A stretch of DNA of 52,635 bases from Candidatus Aminicenantota bacterium (GTDB taxonomy: Bacteria > Acidobacteriota > Aminicenantia > Aminicenantales > Saccharicenantaceae). The notes under the pieces are model-generated. The model saw nothing but the letters and a program-made list of their open reading frames with translations. It was not told the origin of the DNA and made no database searches. A program made the translations under genes and the position numbers. Location of the stretch: contig JACIYJ010000003.1 in NCBI GenBank assembly GCA_014360015.1, positions 274,733 through 327,367 of the forward strand. The letters are read 5' to 3'. Below are positions 43,003 through 52,008 of this stretch, one piece after another. Every line of letters starts with the position of its first letter. Position 1 is the stretch's first letter.

Positions 43003-44921
43003 AGGTCATTCTGGCTTCTGAATCTCCGAGAAGAATCCATTTACTTAAAAAAATCTTCAAATCCTTTTCTGTCATTCCCAGCGGTCTGGATGAAAGTCAA
43101 TTTCTTGAAGAAAATCCGGTCCAGTATGCTCTGAAGGCAGCTGAAGCTAAAGCCCGGGCCGTTTCTGAAGATTATCCAGACGCCCTGGTGATTGCCGCTG
43201 ACACTGTGGTCACCATCGACGGTCTGATTCTGGGAAAGCCAAAAGACCGGAATGAAGCCAGAAATATGCTCCAGACTTTATCCGGACGGACTCATCAGGT
43301 CATAACCGCCATCGTTCTTTATCAGAAAGACCAGGACAGATTGCTGAGTGATTTTGAAACCAGTCAGGTCACTTTTAAACCGTTAACAGCTGAAGATATT
43401 GAAACATATCTCGACCGCAACACCTACGGTGATAAGGCTGGGGCTTACGCCATCCAGGAAGTCAGGGATAAATTCCTGGAAAGGCTGGAAGGCGATTATC
43501 ACAACGTGGTTGGTTTGCCGCTCCGAAAGCTGCGTCGCCTTATTCATAAATTTCTGGAGCAAAAACTCGAGGTTGAAATTTCCTCATTTATTCTGCCCGA
43601 TGGCCTGGGTGCGGCTGAGGCCGAAGGCCGGACCTATCTTGTAGCCGGGACTTATCCTAAGGACCAGGTGGAAATTGCCTTTGAACTATCCGACCGGAAA
43701 ACCATTCCCGCTCGCCTTATTTCCATCATCAATCCTTCACCGTCAAGACAACCTGCTTCCTGCCCTCACTTCGGTTTGTGTGGTGGATGCAGTTTTCAGG
43801 ATCTGGCCTACCGCGAGCAACTAAATCAAAAAAAGAATTATCTGCTCCAGGTCCTGAAAGAATATTTCCCTTCCAGTTACCGCTATCTGGAAGTCGAAGA
43901 AGTTTTACCTTCACCGGATGAGTATTTTTATCGCAACAAAATGGAATTCTCTTTTGGCCAGACCAACAGAGAGGTTTTTCTGGGGCTTAAAGAGAAAACC
44001 CGCAAAAAAGAACATAAGAGAGATAAAAAAGTCGTCCAGCTGGAAAAATGCCACATTTCAACTCCGCTCGCTGAAAAGTTATTCCCTGTATTTACGGAAC
44101 TGGTCAAAAAATCCAGCCTTCCGGTTTTTAACCTCCAGAGCAAGCAGGGTTTTTTCCGGCATTTAGTCATCCGTGAAGGCAAACAGACAGGCGATCTGAT
44201 GCTCATCTTGGTTACCACCAGCCAGGCTGAGCTGCAGCTGGACAGCTTTACTCAGGATCTACTCAAGGTTGTGCCGAACCTGAAAAGTTTCTGGTGGGTG
44301 GAGAACAACCGCATCGCTGATGTGGTTTCTTTTGAAAAAACACATCTGATTTATGGCCAGCCTGCCATCGAAGAAAATCTTCTTGGCTTTCGGTTCAAAA
44401 TATATCCAGCTTCATTTTTCCAGACCAATCCCCGAGCTGCTCAGGTAGTTTATTCCAGAATTGTGGAAGAGGCCCGAAGGCTCAGAACTCAATCAGCCCT
44501 CGGTCTTTACTGTGGTTCAGGGGCCATTGAAATCTGTCTGTCTAAGGTAGCTGGAGAAGTAGTGGGGGTGGACTGGGACGCAGCCAACATCAAGACCGCC
44601 AAGGAAAACGCTGAAATTAATAATCTTCAAAACATCAGATTCTGGGAAAGCTCGGTAGAAGCCGTCCTCCCTGAAATCTACCGCGGAGCTTTTGACCTTC
44701 TGGTCATCGACCCGCCCCGAGCTGGAATTAGCCCCCGGGGATTAAAACAAATCGTCTCCCTAAAAATTCCCAACATCATCTATGTTTCCTGTAACCCCGT
44801 GACCTTAGCCCGTGACCTGAAAGTCCTGACCGATAGCGGCTATCAAATCAACCGCCTAATTCCAGTGGACTTCTTCCCCCACACCCCCCATTTAGAGGTA
44901 ATGGCTTTTCTCAGCCGTTAA
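42999..44921 (+). CDS. Maf nucleotide pyrophosphatase fused to RlmD/RumA-type rRNA methyltransferase
   Basis: 640 residues in one open frame. Residues 1-190 are a full Maf domain: ILASESPRRIHLLKK, VIAADTVVTIDG, ILGKPKDRNEA, YGDKAGAYAIQ and GDYHNVVGLPL. Residues about 195-640 are an RNA m5U methyltransferase: a TRAM-like start, the FeS Cys set CPHFGLCGGCSFQDL with a later EKCHI, the SAM motif LGLYCGSGAIEICL, the catalytic VIDPPRAGI and YVSCNPVTLARDL, with the nucleophile Cys in SCNP. Maf hydrolyses non-canonical NTPs; RlmD-like enzymes methylate uridine in 23S rRNA. Both domains keep their catalytic residues. It is coupled to pyrE by a 4-base overlap. Confidence 0.9.
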   Translation: MKVILASESPRRIHLLKKIFKSFSVIPSGLDESQFLEENPVQYALKAAEAKARAVSEDYPDALVIAADTVVTIDGLILGKPKDRNEARNMLQTLSGRTHQVITAIVLYQKDQDRLLSDFETSQVTFKPLTAEDIETYLDRNTYGDKAGAYAIQEVRDKFLERLEGDYHNVVGLPLRKLRRLIHKFLEQKLEVEISSFILPDGLGAAEAEGRTYLVAGTYPKDQVEIAFELSDRKTIPARLISIINPSPSRQPASCPHFGLCGGCSFQDLAYREQLNQKKNYLLQVLKEYFPSSYRYLEVEEVLPSPDEYFYRNKMEFSFGQTNREVFLGLKEKTRKKEHKRDKKVVQLEKCHISTPLAEKLFPVFTELVKKSSLPVFNLQSKQGFFRHLVIREGKQTGDLMLILVTTSQAELQLDSFTQDLLKVVPNLKSFWWVENNRIADVVSFEKTHLIYGQPAIEENLLGFRFKIYPASFFQTNPRAAQVVYSRIVEEARRLRTQSALGLYCGSGAIEICLSKVAGEVVGVDWDAANIKTAKENAEINNLQNIRFWESSVEAVLPEIYRGAFDLLVIDPPRAGISPRGLKQIVSLKIPNIIYVSCNPVTLARDLKVLTDSGYQINRLIPVDFFPHTPHLEVMAFLSR

Positions 44922-45150
44922 GAACGACTCACCTGAAATATTTTCTCATTCATCATTAAGGGCAAAACGAAAAATCGCCTCCCTACTCCCTCATTTTATG
45001 GTTACCCTCGGAGGAAAAGTTGCAAGCCACAGTCAGCAGATTGGACTAAACTTCTGGCACCAGAACTCGATTATCTGTTCGTAGAAAAAACAGCAGTTTC
45101 TTCTTTCAACCAGAAAGCCTCAAAAAATACCAAACCTTCTGGGCAAGCAA

Positions 45151-45618
45151 TTATTTAATCTGGGTGGTCAGGAAAATAGGCAGGGTCATCTGCTTGACCT
45201 GGTCCATCAACTCTTCAATCTCATCGATGTGCTTATCTTCATCCTGGAGGATTTTTTCCAGAAGTTCTCTGGTGGCGAAATCGCCGACTTCGCCTGCTAA
45301 TTTGATGGCCGCATTGTAAGCTCTAATGGCCTCAAATTCAGCTTTATGATCAAATTCCAGCATCTTGGGCACTTCATCGCCAATAAAGATTTTCTTGAGC
45401 TCGGAAACTATCGGGATACCTTCCAAAAATAGTATCCGGCTGATCAGACTCTCAGCATGTTTCATTTCCTGGATAGCTCTTTTCTCTATGGTCTCATGAA
45501 GCTTGCCATATCCCCAGCTTTTACACATCTCAGAATGAACCATGTATTGATTGATAGCTGTCAGTTCATCGGCCAGCAAAGAATTCAGGGTTTCAATCAG
45601 TTTTGGATCGCCTTTCAT
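45151..45618 (-). CDS. bfr: Bacterioferritin
   Basis: 155 residues, the standard Bfr length. The ferroxidase ligands are in place: Glu in LADELTAINQY, Glu and His in IQEMKHAESLI (with the heme-binding Met before KHA), Glu in HKAEFEAIRAY, and Glu/His in LQDEDKHIDEIEEL. It stores iron and detoxifies peroxide. Start is ATG at 45618, 5 bases after AAGGAGG; the upstream in-frame TTG is rejected. It is a single-gene transcript from the promoter at 45651-45679, convergent with the Maf-RlmD fusion. Confidence 0.95.
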   Translation of the reverse strand: MKGDPKLIETLNSLLADELTAINQYMVHSEMCKSWGYGKLHETIEKRAIQEMKHAESLISRILFLEGIPIVSELKKIFIGDEVPKMLEFDHKAEFEAIRAYNAAIKLAGEVGDFATRELLEKILQDEDKHIDEIEELMDQVKQMTLPIFLTTQIK

Positions 45619-45650
45619 TATAGCCTCCTTCAATAAGTTGATTTGTTTTT

Positions 45651-45679
45651 ATTTTACTCTATAATCAATACCCTGTAAA
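45651..45679 (-). promoter_or_regulatory. Promoter of bfr
   Basis: On the minus strand, TTTACA (45679-45674), a 17-base spacer and TAAAAT (45656-45651), with a leader of about 25 bases to the ATG. No obvious Fur-type dyad was seen. Confidence 0.6.
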
Positions 45680-45724
45680 TTAATAGCTTTTGGCCGTTTT
45701 TTCCTTTAAAATTATGGCTGTCCG

Positions 45725-46894
45725 ATGATTAAAGCTATACCTGAAGATTTTATCGTCGAAGAAATCGCTACCCTCCCTTTAGTGGAAAAAGGCGAATTCA
45801 GAGTCTATCAACTTACCAAAAAAAACTGGACCACCCCCGACCTGGTTCGTTTTCTGGCCAAATTGCTGTCTATCTCCCCTAAAGCCATCGCCTACGGCGG
45901 GAAAAAAGACAAGCACGGAATTACCACCCAGCACATTACCATCCGCAGCCAGCGGGATTTCAGCCTGGAAGAAAAGAATTTTTCCCTTAAAGCCATTGGC
46001 TTCATGAGAAAACCGATGAGCCCAGCTCTCATCAAGGGCAATCGTTTCCGCATCACCATCCGCAATCTCGTGACTGTTGAACCGCTTCTTCGGAATCTGG
46101 AAGAAGTCAAAATTTATGGTTTCCCCAATTTTTTTGACGACCAGCGCTTCCGCGGAACTGATCAGAGTTTAGGCTTCTTCGCTGACCGGGTGCTACGTGG
46201 TCATTACAACGGGGCTCTTCAGATTTTCCTTCAGTCGCAGAACATCTGCTCCTCCGATAAAAAGAACAGAGAACGAGTGGCTGAAATTATCGCCAACTGG
46301 CGAAACTGGGAAAAATGCTTGGAGCTGGCTCAGGGTTTAACTGAAAAAAGAATCTTTCGGACGTTGCTTCTCCGGCCAGATGACTTTCTGGCGGCTCTGG
46401 AAAAAATCCCGCGAGAAGAAATCGCTATGGCCTATGCTGCTTTTGGCTCGCATCTCTGGAATGAACTTCTGCGGCGGTTGCTCAAAGAAAAAATAAAAGA
46501 CCTTAAAGAAGTCCAGGCCGAATCTGGCATCTATCTCTTCTGGAAAACTCTGGACGAAGAAACCCTGAATTATCTTAAAGAATTGAAGCTGCCAACACCG
46601 GCGGCTAAAATGCAATTCCCAGATGATTTAAGCCGAAACCTCTACCTCAAAATCCTCGAAGAAAACAACCTGAAATTCAGCTCCTTCCGGACAAAAGCTC
46701 TGAGCCGGGTTTTCTTCCGTTCTTTTCAAAGAAAAGTCCTGCTCTATCCCGAAAATCTGGAAATTATCGAAATCAAAGAAGATGAGCTCCACCCCAAAAG
46801 AAAAGCCTTGGTGCTGTCATTTGCTCTGCCGCGAGGAGCCTTTGCCACCATGCTGGTCAAAAGGATTCTTCTGGATGAAGAAATCAAAAAATAG
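45725..46894 (+). CDS. truD: tRNA pseudouridine synthase D
   Basis: 389 residues. It begins with PEDFIVEEI, the TruD start motif, and has the catalytic Asp in YGGKKDKHGITTQ. Other marks are KGNRFRITIRN, FPNFFDDQRFRG and, near the C-terminus, FALPRGAFATMLVKRIL. It converts U13 of tRNA to pseudouridine (family knowledge). It is first of a plus-strand trio with rluB-like and ispD, spaced by 18 and 27 bases. Confidence 0.93.
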   Translation: MIKAIPEDFIVEEIATLPLVEKGEFRVYQLTKKNWTTPDLVRFLAKLLSISPKAIAYGGKKDKHGITTQHITIRSQRDFSLEEKNFSLKAIGFMRKPMSPALIKGNRFRITIRNLVTVEPLLRNLEEVKIYGFPNFFDDQRFRGTDQSLGFFADRVLRGHYNGALQIFLQSQNICSSDKKNRERVAEIIANWRNWEKCLELAQGLTEKRIFRTLLLRPDDFLAALEKIPREEIAMAYAAFGSHLWNELLRRLLKEKIKDLKEVQAESGIYLFWKTLDEETLNYLKELKLPTPAAKMQFPDDLSRNLYLKILEENNLKFSSFRTKALSRVFFRSFQRKVLLYPENLEIIEIKEDELHPKRKALVLSFALPRGAFATMLVKRILLDEEIKK

Positions 46895-46912
46895 AATAAT
46901 TTCAGACACCCA

Positions 46913-47737
46913 ATGCCAAACCGAAAGTCAGAAGGCAAAGAAAGGTCGAAACTTAAAAAAGAAGATTATGCAGGCAAACTCAGCCTGCCCCGGGCTCTTT
47001 CTCGTCTGGGTTATTGCTCGAGAAAACAGGCCTTCGAACTCATCAGAGAAGGCAAAGTTTCAGTCAACGGAAAGACCATAACCAACCCGACTTTAAGAGT
47101 CAATCCTGAGAGAGATGTGATTGAGGTTTCGGGAGAAAGGCTGATTGAAAGAGAAAAAGTTTACCTGATGCTGAATAAACCAAGGGGACTGGTAACGACT
47201 GCTTCAGATGAGAAAGGTCGGACAACTGTCTTTGCCTGTCTGGAAAAAGCTCCACTGCCCCGGGTCTTTCCGGTGGGCCGCTTAGATAAAGCTTCAGAAG
47301 GCCTGCTGCTTTTCACCAACGACAGCCTCTGGGCTGACCTTCTAACCAGGCCCGACGCTCATCTTCCTAAGACTTATCATGTTCAGATAAAACCGCCCAT
47401 CTCCGAAGGCCACCTCCAACAAATGCTGAAAGGAGTCAGAGTTGAAGATGGAGAAATCCTTAAGGTCAATCAGGCCAAAATATTGCGCTCGGGTGGCAAA
47501 ACCTGCTGGTTAGAAATTGTCTTGACTGAGGGAAAATACCGACAGATCAGAAGAATTTTGGAAGCTCTGGGCTATGAAATTCTGCGTCTTATCCGGATTG
47601 CCATCGGCGACCTTAGGTTGGGAGAGTTACCCAAAGGCAGTTTCAGGGAGCTAACGATAGATGAAGTCAGGCGGCTGGAAACTCAGGCCAGAAATAAGTT
47701 ATCGAAAGAATTTGCTTCGGAAAAACAAATCAGATAA
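46913..47737 (+). CDS. rluB: S4-domain pseudouridine synthase, RluB/RsuA type
   Basis: 274 residues. The basic N-terminal tail is followed by an S4 RNA-binding domain (about 25-75: LPRALSRLGYCSRKQAFELI). The catalytic domain has YLMLNKPRGLVTT, the catalytic Asp in GRLDKASEGLLLFTND and the closing LTEGKYRQIRRILEALGYEI. It modifies rRNA; whether 23S (RluB) or 16S (RsuA) is not certain, and the length favours RluB. It is co-transcribed with truD. Confidence 0.88.
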   Translation: MPNRKSEGKERSKLKKEDYAGKLSLPRALSRLGYCSRKQAFELIREGKVSVNGKTITNPTLRVNPERDVIEVSGERLIEREKVYLMLNKPRGLVTTASDEKGRTTVFACLEKAPLPRVFPVGRLDKASEGLLLFTNDSLWADLLTRPDAHLPKTYHVQIKPPISEGHLQQMLKGVRVEDGEILKVNQAKILRSGGKTCWLEIVLTEGKYRQIRRILEALGYEILRLIRIAIGDLRLGELPKGSFRELTIDEVRRLETQARNKLSKEFASEKQIR

Positions 47738-47764
47738 AACTTAATCAAAGGACAAACAGGAAAA

Positions 47765-48451
47765 ATGAAATCAGCAGCGATTATCCTGGCAGGCGGCCAG
47801 GGGACAAGACTTGGCTTTTCTCATCCCAAGCAATTTGCCTTACTGGGTGGCCGGCCGCTGATAGATTATTCGGTCGAAAAATTTGTAGCTCTCAGGGTGA
47901 ATATCATCGTAGCCGTCCTGGTTGATGACTATCAAAAATACTACCAGCTTCATCCGGCCATCTCGACTGTGGCTCCGGCCGGAAAAACCCGACAGGAATC
48001 AGTCTACAATGGATTAAAAGCCTGCCCCAATGATACTGAAATCGTCTTTATTCATGATTCCGCTCGGCCCTTTTTTCCTCTGAAAAATGTAGAAGAAGGA
48101 CTCAAACTCATCGAAAAAAATGAGTTCGACGGCTTAGCTCCGGTCATTCCTTCAACTGACACCCTGGTCGAAGCCTGGGGCCGACAAGTAATTTCATTCC
48201 CTGACCGCCAGAAAATCTTTCGCACCCAAACCCCCCAGATTTTTATCTTTCAGAAAATTTTTCAGGCTTATGAAAATTTAAAAGAAAATCTGAAAGATTG
48301 TCCTTTTACTGACGACCTTTCCTTAGCCCAAGCGGCTGGCCTGCGCTGCGGATTGATTGAAGGCAGTCAGATGAATTTTAAGATTACCACCGAAGTCGAC
48401 TGGCACTTAGCTGAAGAGCTTCTAAGCTCCGGTGGCCTGGAGTTTATTTAA
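47765..48451 (+). CDS. ispD: 2-C-methyl-D-erythritol 4-phosphate cytidylyltransferase
   Basis: 228 residues. It has the nucleotide-binding start IILAGGQGTRLG with HPKQFALLGGRPL, the AGKTRQESVYNGL segment, IHDSARPF with the catalytic Arg/Asp, TDTLVEAW and the end MNFKITTEVDW. It forms CDP-ME in the non-mevalonate isoprenoid pathway. It is the last gene of the truD-rluB-ispD operon, and its 3' end overlaps the decayed DIPP-synthase reading frame of the opposite strand by about 30 bases. Confidence 0.92.
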   Translation: MKSAAIILAGGQGTRLGFSHPKQFALLGGRPLIDYSVEKFVALRVNIIVAVLVDDYQKYYQLHPAISTVAPAGKTRQESVYNGLKACPNDTEIVFIHDSARPFFPLKNVEEGLKLIEKNEFDGLAPVIPSTDTLVEAWGRQVISFPDRQKIFRTQTPQIFIFQKIFQAYENLKENLKDCPFTDDLSLAQAAGLRCGLIEGSQMNFKITTEVDWHLAEELLSSGGLEFI

Positions 48452-48601
48452 AGCTCTTTTCTTTAGTTGCCGCCGGGAATAACTGGCAAAATAAGCAGCT
48501 TCCAGAAAAGCAGCCGCAGCCACCAATGTCATAGTCAGGCGAGCATTTTCACCATCATAGCCATCGATGATTGAAGCCAGCTCGAACAGGAAAGCTCCCT
48601 T
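48422..48601 (-). pseudogene. Relic of a CDP-alcohol phosphatidyltransferase (DIPP synthase) domain
   Basis: Directly after the stop of the IPCT gene, the same frame continues for about 60 codons: GAFLFELASIIDG, then YDGENARL, then TMTLVAAAAFLEAAYFAS and a basic tail. SIIDG-YDGENARL carries the DG-x2-AR half of the CDP-alcohol transferase motif, in the form seen in bifunctional IPCT/DIPP synthases. The required downstream G-x3-D-x3-D part and most membrane helices are gone. The frame stays open across the deletions, which suggests loss by in-frame deletion plus one stop codon. Confidence 0.75.
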
Positions 48602-49336
48602 TTAATCCTTAAGATGGCGACCATTATTTTTCAGAAATTCTTCCACTTTGTTATAGGCTTTCAGATCATCGATATCAATCCAGAATTTGTCTTCAATGTC
48701 CATAACTCTGGCCTTACCCTTTATGGCCATAATCCTGACCCCGCCAGAAAGGGTAAAATTCTTGCTCAGCCGTTGACTTTCTTCGAGCGCGGTGAAAAGA
48801 GCCGGGGTACAATAGAAAATTCCCGTATCAAAAGCGTTATATTGAATAATGCCCTTGCCGATGCTGATGATGTGGCCGTCTTCCACCTGAACCCTGGTGA
48901 CATCATCCAGGTCAACGTAGGGATGGTTATCGATGCGATAATCAACCGCCAGAATCAGCTCATCATCCTCTATCTGCTCGTTCTTGATTTTAATCAGAAT
49001 CTCCGGGTCAAAAATATGGTCAGACATCAGCAGAATAAATCTGTCGTCTACCAGTTCCTTAGCCTTATAGACAGAAAGTCCATTCTCCTTTTCCCATTCC
49101 TCATTCCGAACAAAGTGGAGAACTGCTCCCTCAAGATAATTTTGTTTCTTCAGATGTTCTTCAATTCGATCACCTTCATAACCAATCACCACGATGATTT
49201 CTTTGATCCCGGCTTTAAGCAGAGCTTTTACTGTCCAATCAATAAGAGCTTGGCCACATACAGGCAAGAGAGGTTTAACCGGACAGACTGAAGATAATCT
49301 CTCTCCTTTTCCCGCAGCAATGATCAAACCTTTCAA
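48602..49336 (-). CDS. Inositol-1-phosphate cytidylyltransferase-like (IPCT) sugar nucleotidyltransferase
   Basis: 244 residues. NTP-binding start LIIAAGKGERLSSVCPVKPLLPV; then the IPCT-like FVRNEEWEKENGLSVYKAK, LLMSDHIFDPEIL, a Tyr/Asp-rich DNHPYVDLDDVTRV and the metal-binding end FWIDIDDLKAY. In thermophiles this domain makes CDP-inositol and is fused to DIPP synthase for the solute di-myo-inositol phosphate. Here it ends exactly where the fused domain would begin, and only debris of that domain follows. Start is TTG at 49336 with AGGAG 7 bases upstream. It may still be active, feeding another inositol or alcohol transferase. Confidence 0.78.
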   Translation of the reverse strand: MKGLIIAAGKGERLSSVCPVKPLLPVCGQALIDWTVKALLKAGIKEIIVVIGYEGDRIEEHLKKQNYLEGAVLHFVRNEEWEKENGLSVYKAKELVDDRFILLMSDHIFDPEILIKIKNEQIEDDELILAVDYRIDNHPYVDLDDVTRVQVEDGHIISIGKGIIQYNAFDTGIFYCTPALFTALEESQRLSKNFTLSGGVRIMAIKGKARVMDIEDKFWIDIDDLKAYNKVEEFLKNNGRHLKD

Positions 49337-49467
49337 CTTCTGTCTCCTCTATCCACAACTTCTCCCCGCTACACCTTTCTGGCTTTAAAACCTGAATTTT
49401 ACTCAACCTGACTTCATATGTCCATCTACTTGAGCAATGAATTTCAAAAAACAGAGCCACATATCCT

Positions 49468-50271
49468 TCAGGCAATTATTTTAAAATCAGAATAATCTTC
49501 CTCGATTAACAAGCGGACAGACTTGAACAGAAAGCCACCAAACACCTTAATTCGGGATTTTTTCAGCACCAACTTGTCCTTCCAGGGTTCCAGGTCGATT
49601 TCCACCTGAAACTCTCTGACAAAAGCGGGATTCTTTGATGGTTGAAGGACCAGCCGCAACGGATCATAAGTTCTCTGGCTGATGTAATACCGGCCTTCAA
49701 ACAGGTTATCCTTTTTCACCTTAGCTTTAGCCTCGATGACATAAACCTTTTCCCCGCGGAGCACCCCTTCACCCAGCAACCTGAAAGTATATAAACCTTT
49801 TTTGTTTTCAGTAAAGGGAATCAGGTCGTCTTTGGTCAACTGATTCTTGATCGCTGGTTTTTCCCCGGACTCCTTAGACTTTTCAGCTTCTTCCCGCAGC
49901 TTTTTAAGCCTCTCTAAGCGCTGACGGCGGTATTCTTCGGTGACATCCTTAGTCTGACCTTTTTCAATTTCTACTGCTTCCAGAATCTCTTCGTCCCGGA
50001 CTTGGCCGTTAACCGTCAGCAGCTTTTTGACCCGTCTGGTCTTTTCCGGCTTCCAGCTCTTATCAGCATTGATGTAGGTGGAAACGACCAGAGCCTGCCA
50101 CTTTTCAAAATCCGGATAACTGGCTATTCTTTTGAAAATATTTTCCAAGATATGGTTGAGGAAATCAGAATCTTGCTGGTTCTGGCCGGAAGTCTTGACC
50201 AGTCCTATTAGATTAAAAATCAGAATAAACACCAGAAAATAATCAATGCCAGTCTGATGTCTGCGGTTCAT
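49468..50271 (-). CDS. Exported hypothetical protein, LolA-like beta fold in the C-terminal half
   Basis: 267 residues with a signal/anchor segment (about 10-30). The middle (about 105-145) is a charged helix (EEYRRQRLERLKKLREEAEKS, here quoted in part: RLERLKKLREEA). The C-terminal 120 residues are beta strands with YTFRLLGEGVLRGEKVYVIEA and ISQRTYDPLRLVL, reminiscent of LolA/LppX-like lipoprotein-carrier folds where a strand reports 'rtydpl-l'. I do not recognise the family. It is divergent from the APC permease, with 410 bases between. Confidence 0.55.
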   Translation of the reverse strand: MNRRHQTGIDYFLVFILIFNLIGLVKTSGQNQQDSDFLNHILENIFKRIASYPDFEKWQALVVSTYINADKSWKPEKTRRVKKLLTVNGQVRDEEILEAVEIEKGQTKDVTEEYRRQRLERLKKLREEAEKSKESGEKPAIKNQLTKDDLIPFTENKKGLYTFRLLGEGVLRGEKVYVIEAKAKVKKDNLFEGRYYISQRTYDPLRLVLQPSKNPAFVREFQVEIDLEPWKDKLVLKKSRIKVFGGFLFKSVRLLIEEDYSDFKIIA

Positions 50272-50681
50272 TTTTGTTCCTTCTTGTCACTCTTGACCGT
50301 TTTTATCATCGAGGTTTTCATTTCTAACTCTGAAAACCTTTTTGCTGAATCCCAAGCTTCAGTCTCTCTGATTTTTTTGATTTATATAGGAAGTCGGATC
50401 TTCTTCTTCGAAGCCAATTTTTCTTCAAACCTAAGTTTTGTCATTTTGAATTTTATCAGAATTTCCCTACCGATGGAATCCGACCCGCGGTCTGACTGCC
50501 TGAATTATTTTCTCCGTCTCGGTGGTTTTTCCTGTTTCCAGCAGAAAGAATTTGCCCAACCCCTGGCCGGCAATTGATACCTTCGGTTTACGCCTCTGGC
50601 AATTCCACTCTCGCTTTCAATGATTTTTCTGACTAAAATATCAGAGTTGTAGAAAGATAAAGAAGGAAAACGGAATAAGCC
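50272..50681 (+). other. Divergent intergenic region, 410 bases
   Basis: It lies between the hypothetical exported protein (minus) and the APC permease (plus). A 9-bp hairpin, AGGTTTTCA and TGAAAACCT (50312-50320, 50331-50339), runs into TTTT on the plus strand and could act as an attenuator or operator. Short open stretches exist, but none has a ribosome binding site or recognisable product. No firm promoter is seen. Confidence 0.4.
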
Positions 50682-51968
50682 ATGACTGAACCAGCAACTA
50701 AAGACAACCATATCTCCAGATTAAAGCCAAAATTGAACCTGCTCTCCGCCAGTGCCATAAGCATCGGGGCTACCATCGGAGCGGGTATTTTTGCAGTCAC
50801 CGGAATTGCCGCTGGCGAGGCCGGCTCGGCTCTTCTTATTTCACTGCTTCTGGCCGCCATTTGCACCTTATTCACAGCTCTCAGTTTTATTGAACTCATC
50901 TCCTGGCGGCCAGCCGAAGGCAGCATCTATTTTTATTCTCGCCAGTTAATCTCCCCCTATATCGGCTTTCTGGTTGGCTGGATGTGGATTATTTCTAACT
51001 TATTCTCTGGAGCGGCTGTAGCTCTCAGCTTTGCCCATTATTTTAGCGATTTGATTAGAGTTTCTTCTCTCAATGTGAACCTTATAGCCGTGATAATCGT
51101 CACCATCTTTACTATCATTAATTTTATCGGAATAGAAGAATCAGCGACTTTTAACAACCTTTTAGTTTTTCTGAAACTCGCTATTCTGGTTGTTTTCTGT
51201 GGCGCTGGCCTTCTTTTTATTAAACCTTCAAATTTCCAACCCTGGAGATTTTCTTCTCCTGACATTTTGATAGGAGCTGCTATCATTTTCTTTGCCTACG
51301 GAGGCTTTGCCCGGGTGGCAGTCATCGCTGATGAGGTCAAAAATCCCACCAGGACTATTCCTAAAGCCATCCTGCTTTCCTTATCAGTATCAACCTTGAT
51401 TTACTTTTCTGTTACTTTTGTGGCCCTGGGCCTGGTGGGCGCCGACAAACTGAGCCAGAGCGGAGCACCGCTTTCCACCGCTATCAAACAAACTGGCCTG
51501 AGCTGGATAGGCATCCTGGTAGCCCTTGGTGGCCTCCTGGCCACGGCCAGTGTCCTTCTAACTTCTATTCTCGGAGTCTCCAGAATGGCCTTCGCCATGG
51601 CTCGAGAAAAAGACCTGCCAGAAGCCCTCGAATCAATTCATCCGAAATTCAAAACTCCGACCCTCGGGGTCTGGGCTTCAGGTCTGTTAATGGCTGTGCT
51701 GGTCTATTTCTTCGACCTCTCCCGGGTGGTCTCCATCAGCTCGTTTTCCTTGCTGTTCTATTACTCTCTGGCCAATGTCGGCGCCCTTCGCCTAAAAGAC
51801 TGCTCTAAGTGCTATCCTAAAATTATTCCCTGGGCGGGACTTATTTTTTGCTTAGGAATCGGCTCGTTCCTGCTTTTCTCTAAACCTTCGACTCTGGTCA
51901 TTAGCTTAGTTTGCTTATCTGCCGGGACGCTCGTCTATTTCTTAAACAAAAAGTTTGCCCTTTATTAA
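50682..51968 (+). CDS. APC-family amino acid permease
   Basis: 428 residues with 12 membrane segments. TM1 has SIGATIGAGIFAVTG, TM2-3 SFIELISWRPAEGSIYFYSRQ and TM6 IIFFAYGGFARVAVIADEVKNP. Later come GVSRMAFAMAREKDLPEALESIHPKFKTPT. It is an APC superfamily carrier distinct from the CAT-like one at 15875 (shorter, no C-terminal extension). It most likely imports an amino acid; the substrate is unknown. Start is ATG at 50682. Confidence 0.85.
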   Translation: MTEPATKDNHISRLKPKLNLLSASAISIGATIGAGIFAVTGIAAGEAGSALLISLLLAAICTLFTALSFIELISWRPAEGSIYFYSRQLISPYIGFLVGWMWIISNLFSGAAVALSFAHYFSDLIRVSSLNVNLIAVIIVTIFTIINFIGIEESATFNNLLVFLKLAILVVFCGAGLLFIKPSNFQPWRFSSPDILIGAAIIFFAYGGFARVAVIADEVKNPTRTIPKAILLSLSVSTLIYFSVTFVALGLVGADKLSQSGAPLSTAIKQTGLSWIGILVALGGLLATASVLLTSILGVSRMAFAMAREKDLPEALESIHPKFKTPTLGVWASGLLMAVLVYFFDLSRVVSISSFSLLFYYSLANVGALRLKDCSKCYPKIIPWAGLIFCLGIGSFLLFSKPSTLVISLVCLSAGTLVYFLNKKFALY

Positions 51969-52008
51969 ATAGTCCGATAACATTTCAGTCCAAAGTTTCT
52001 TGTACATT

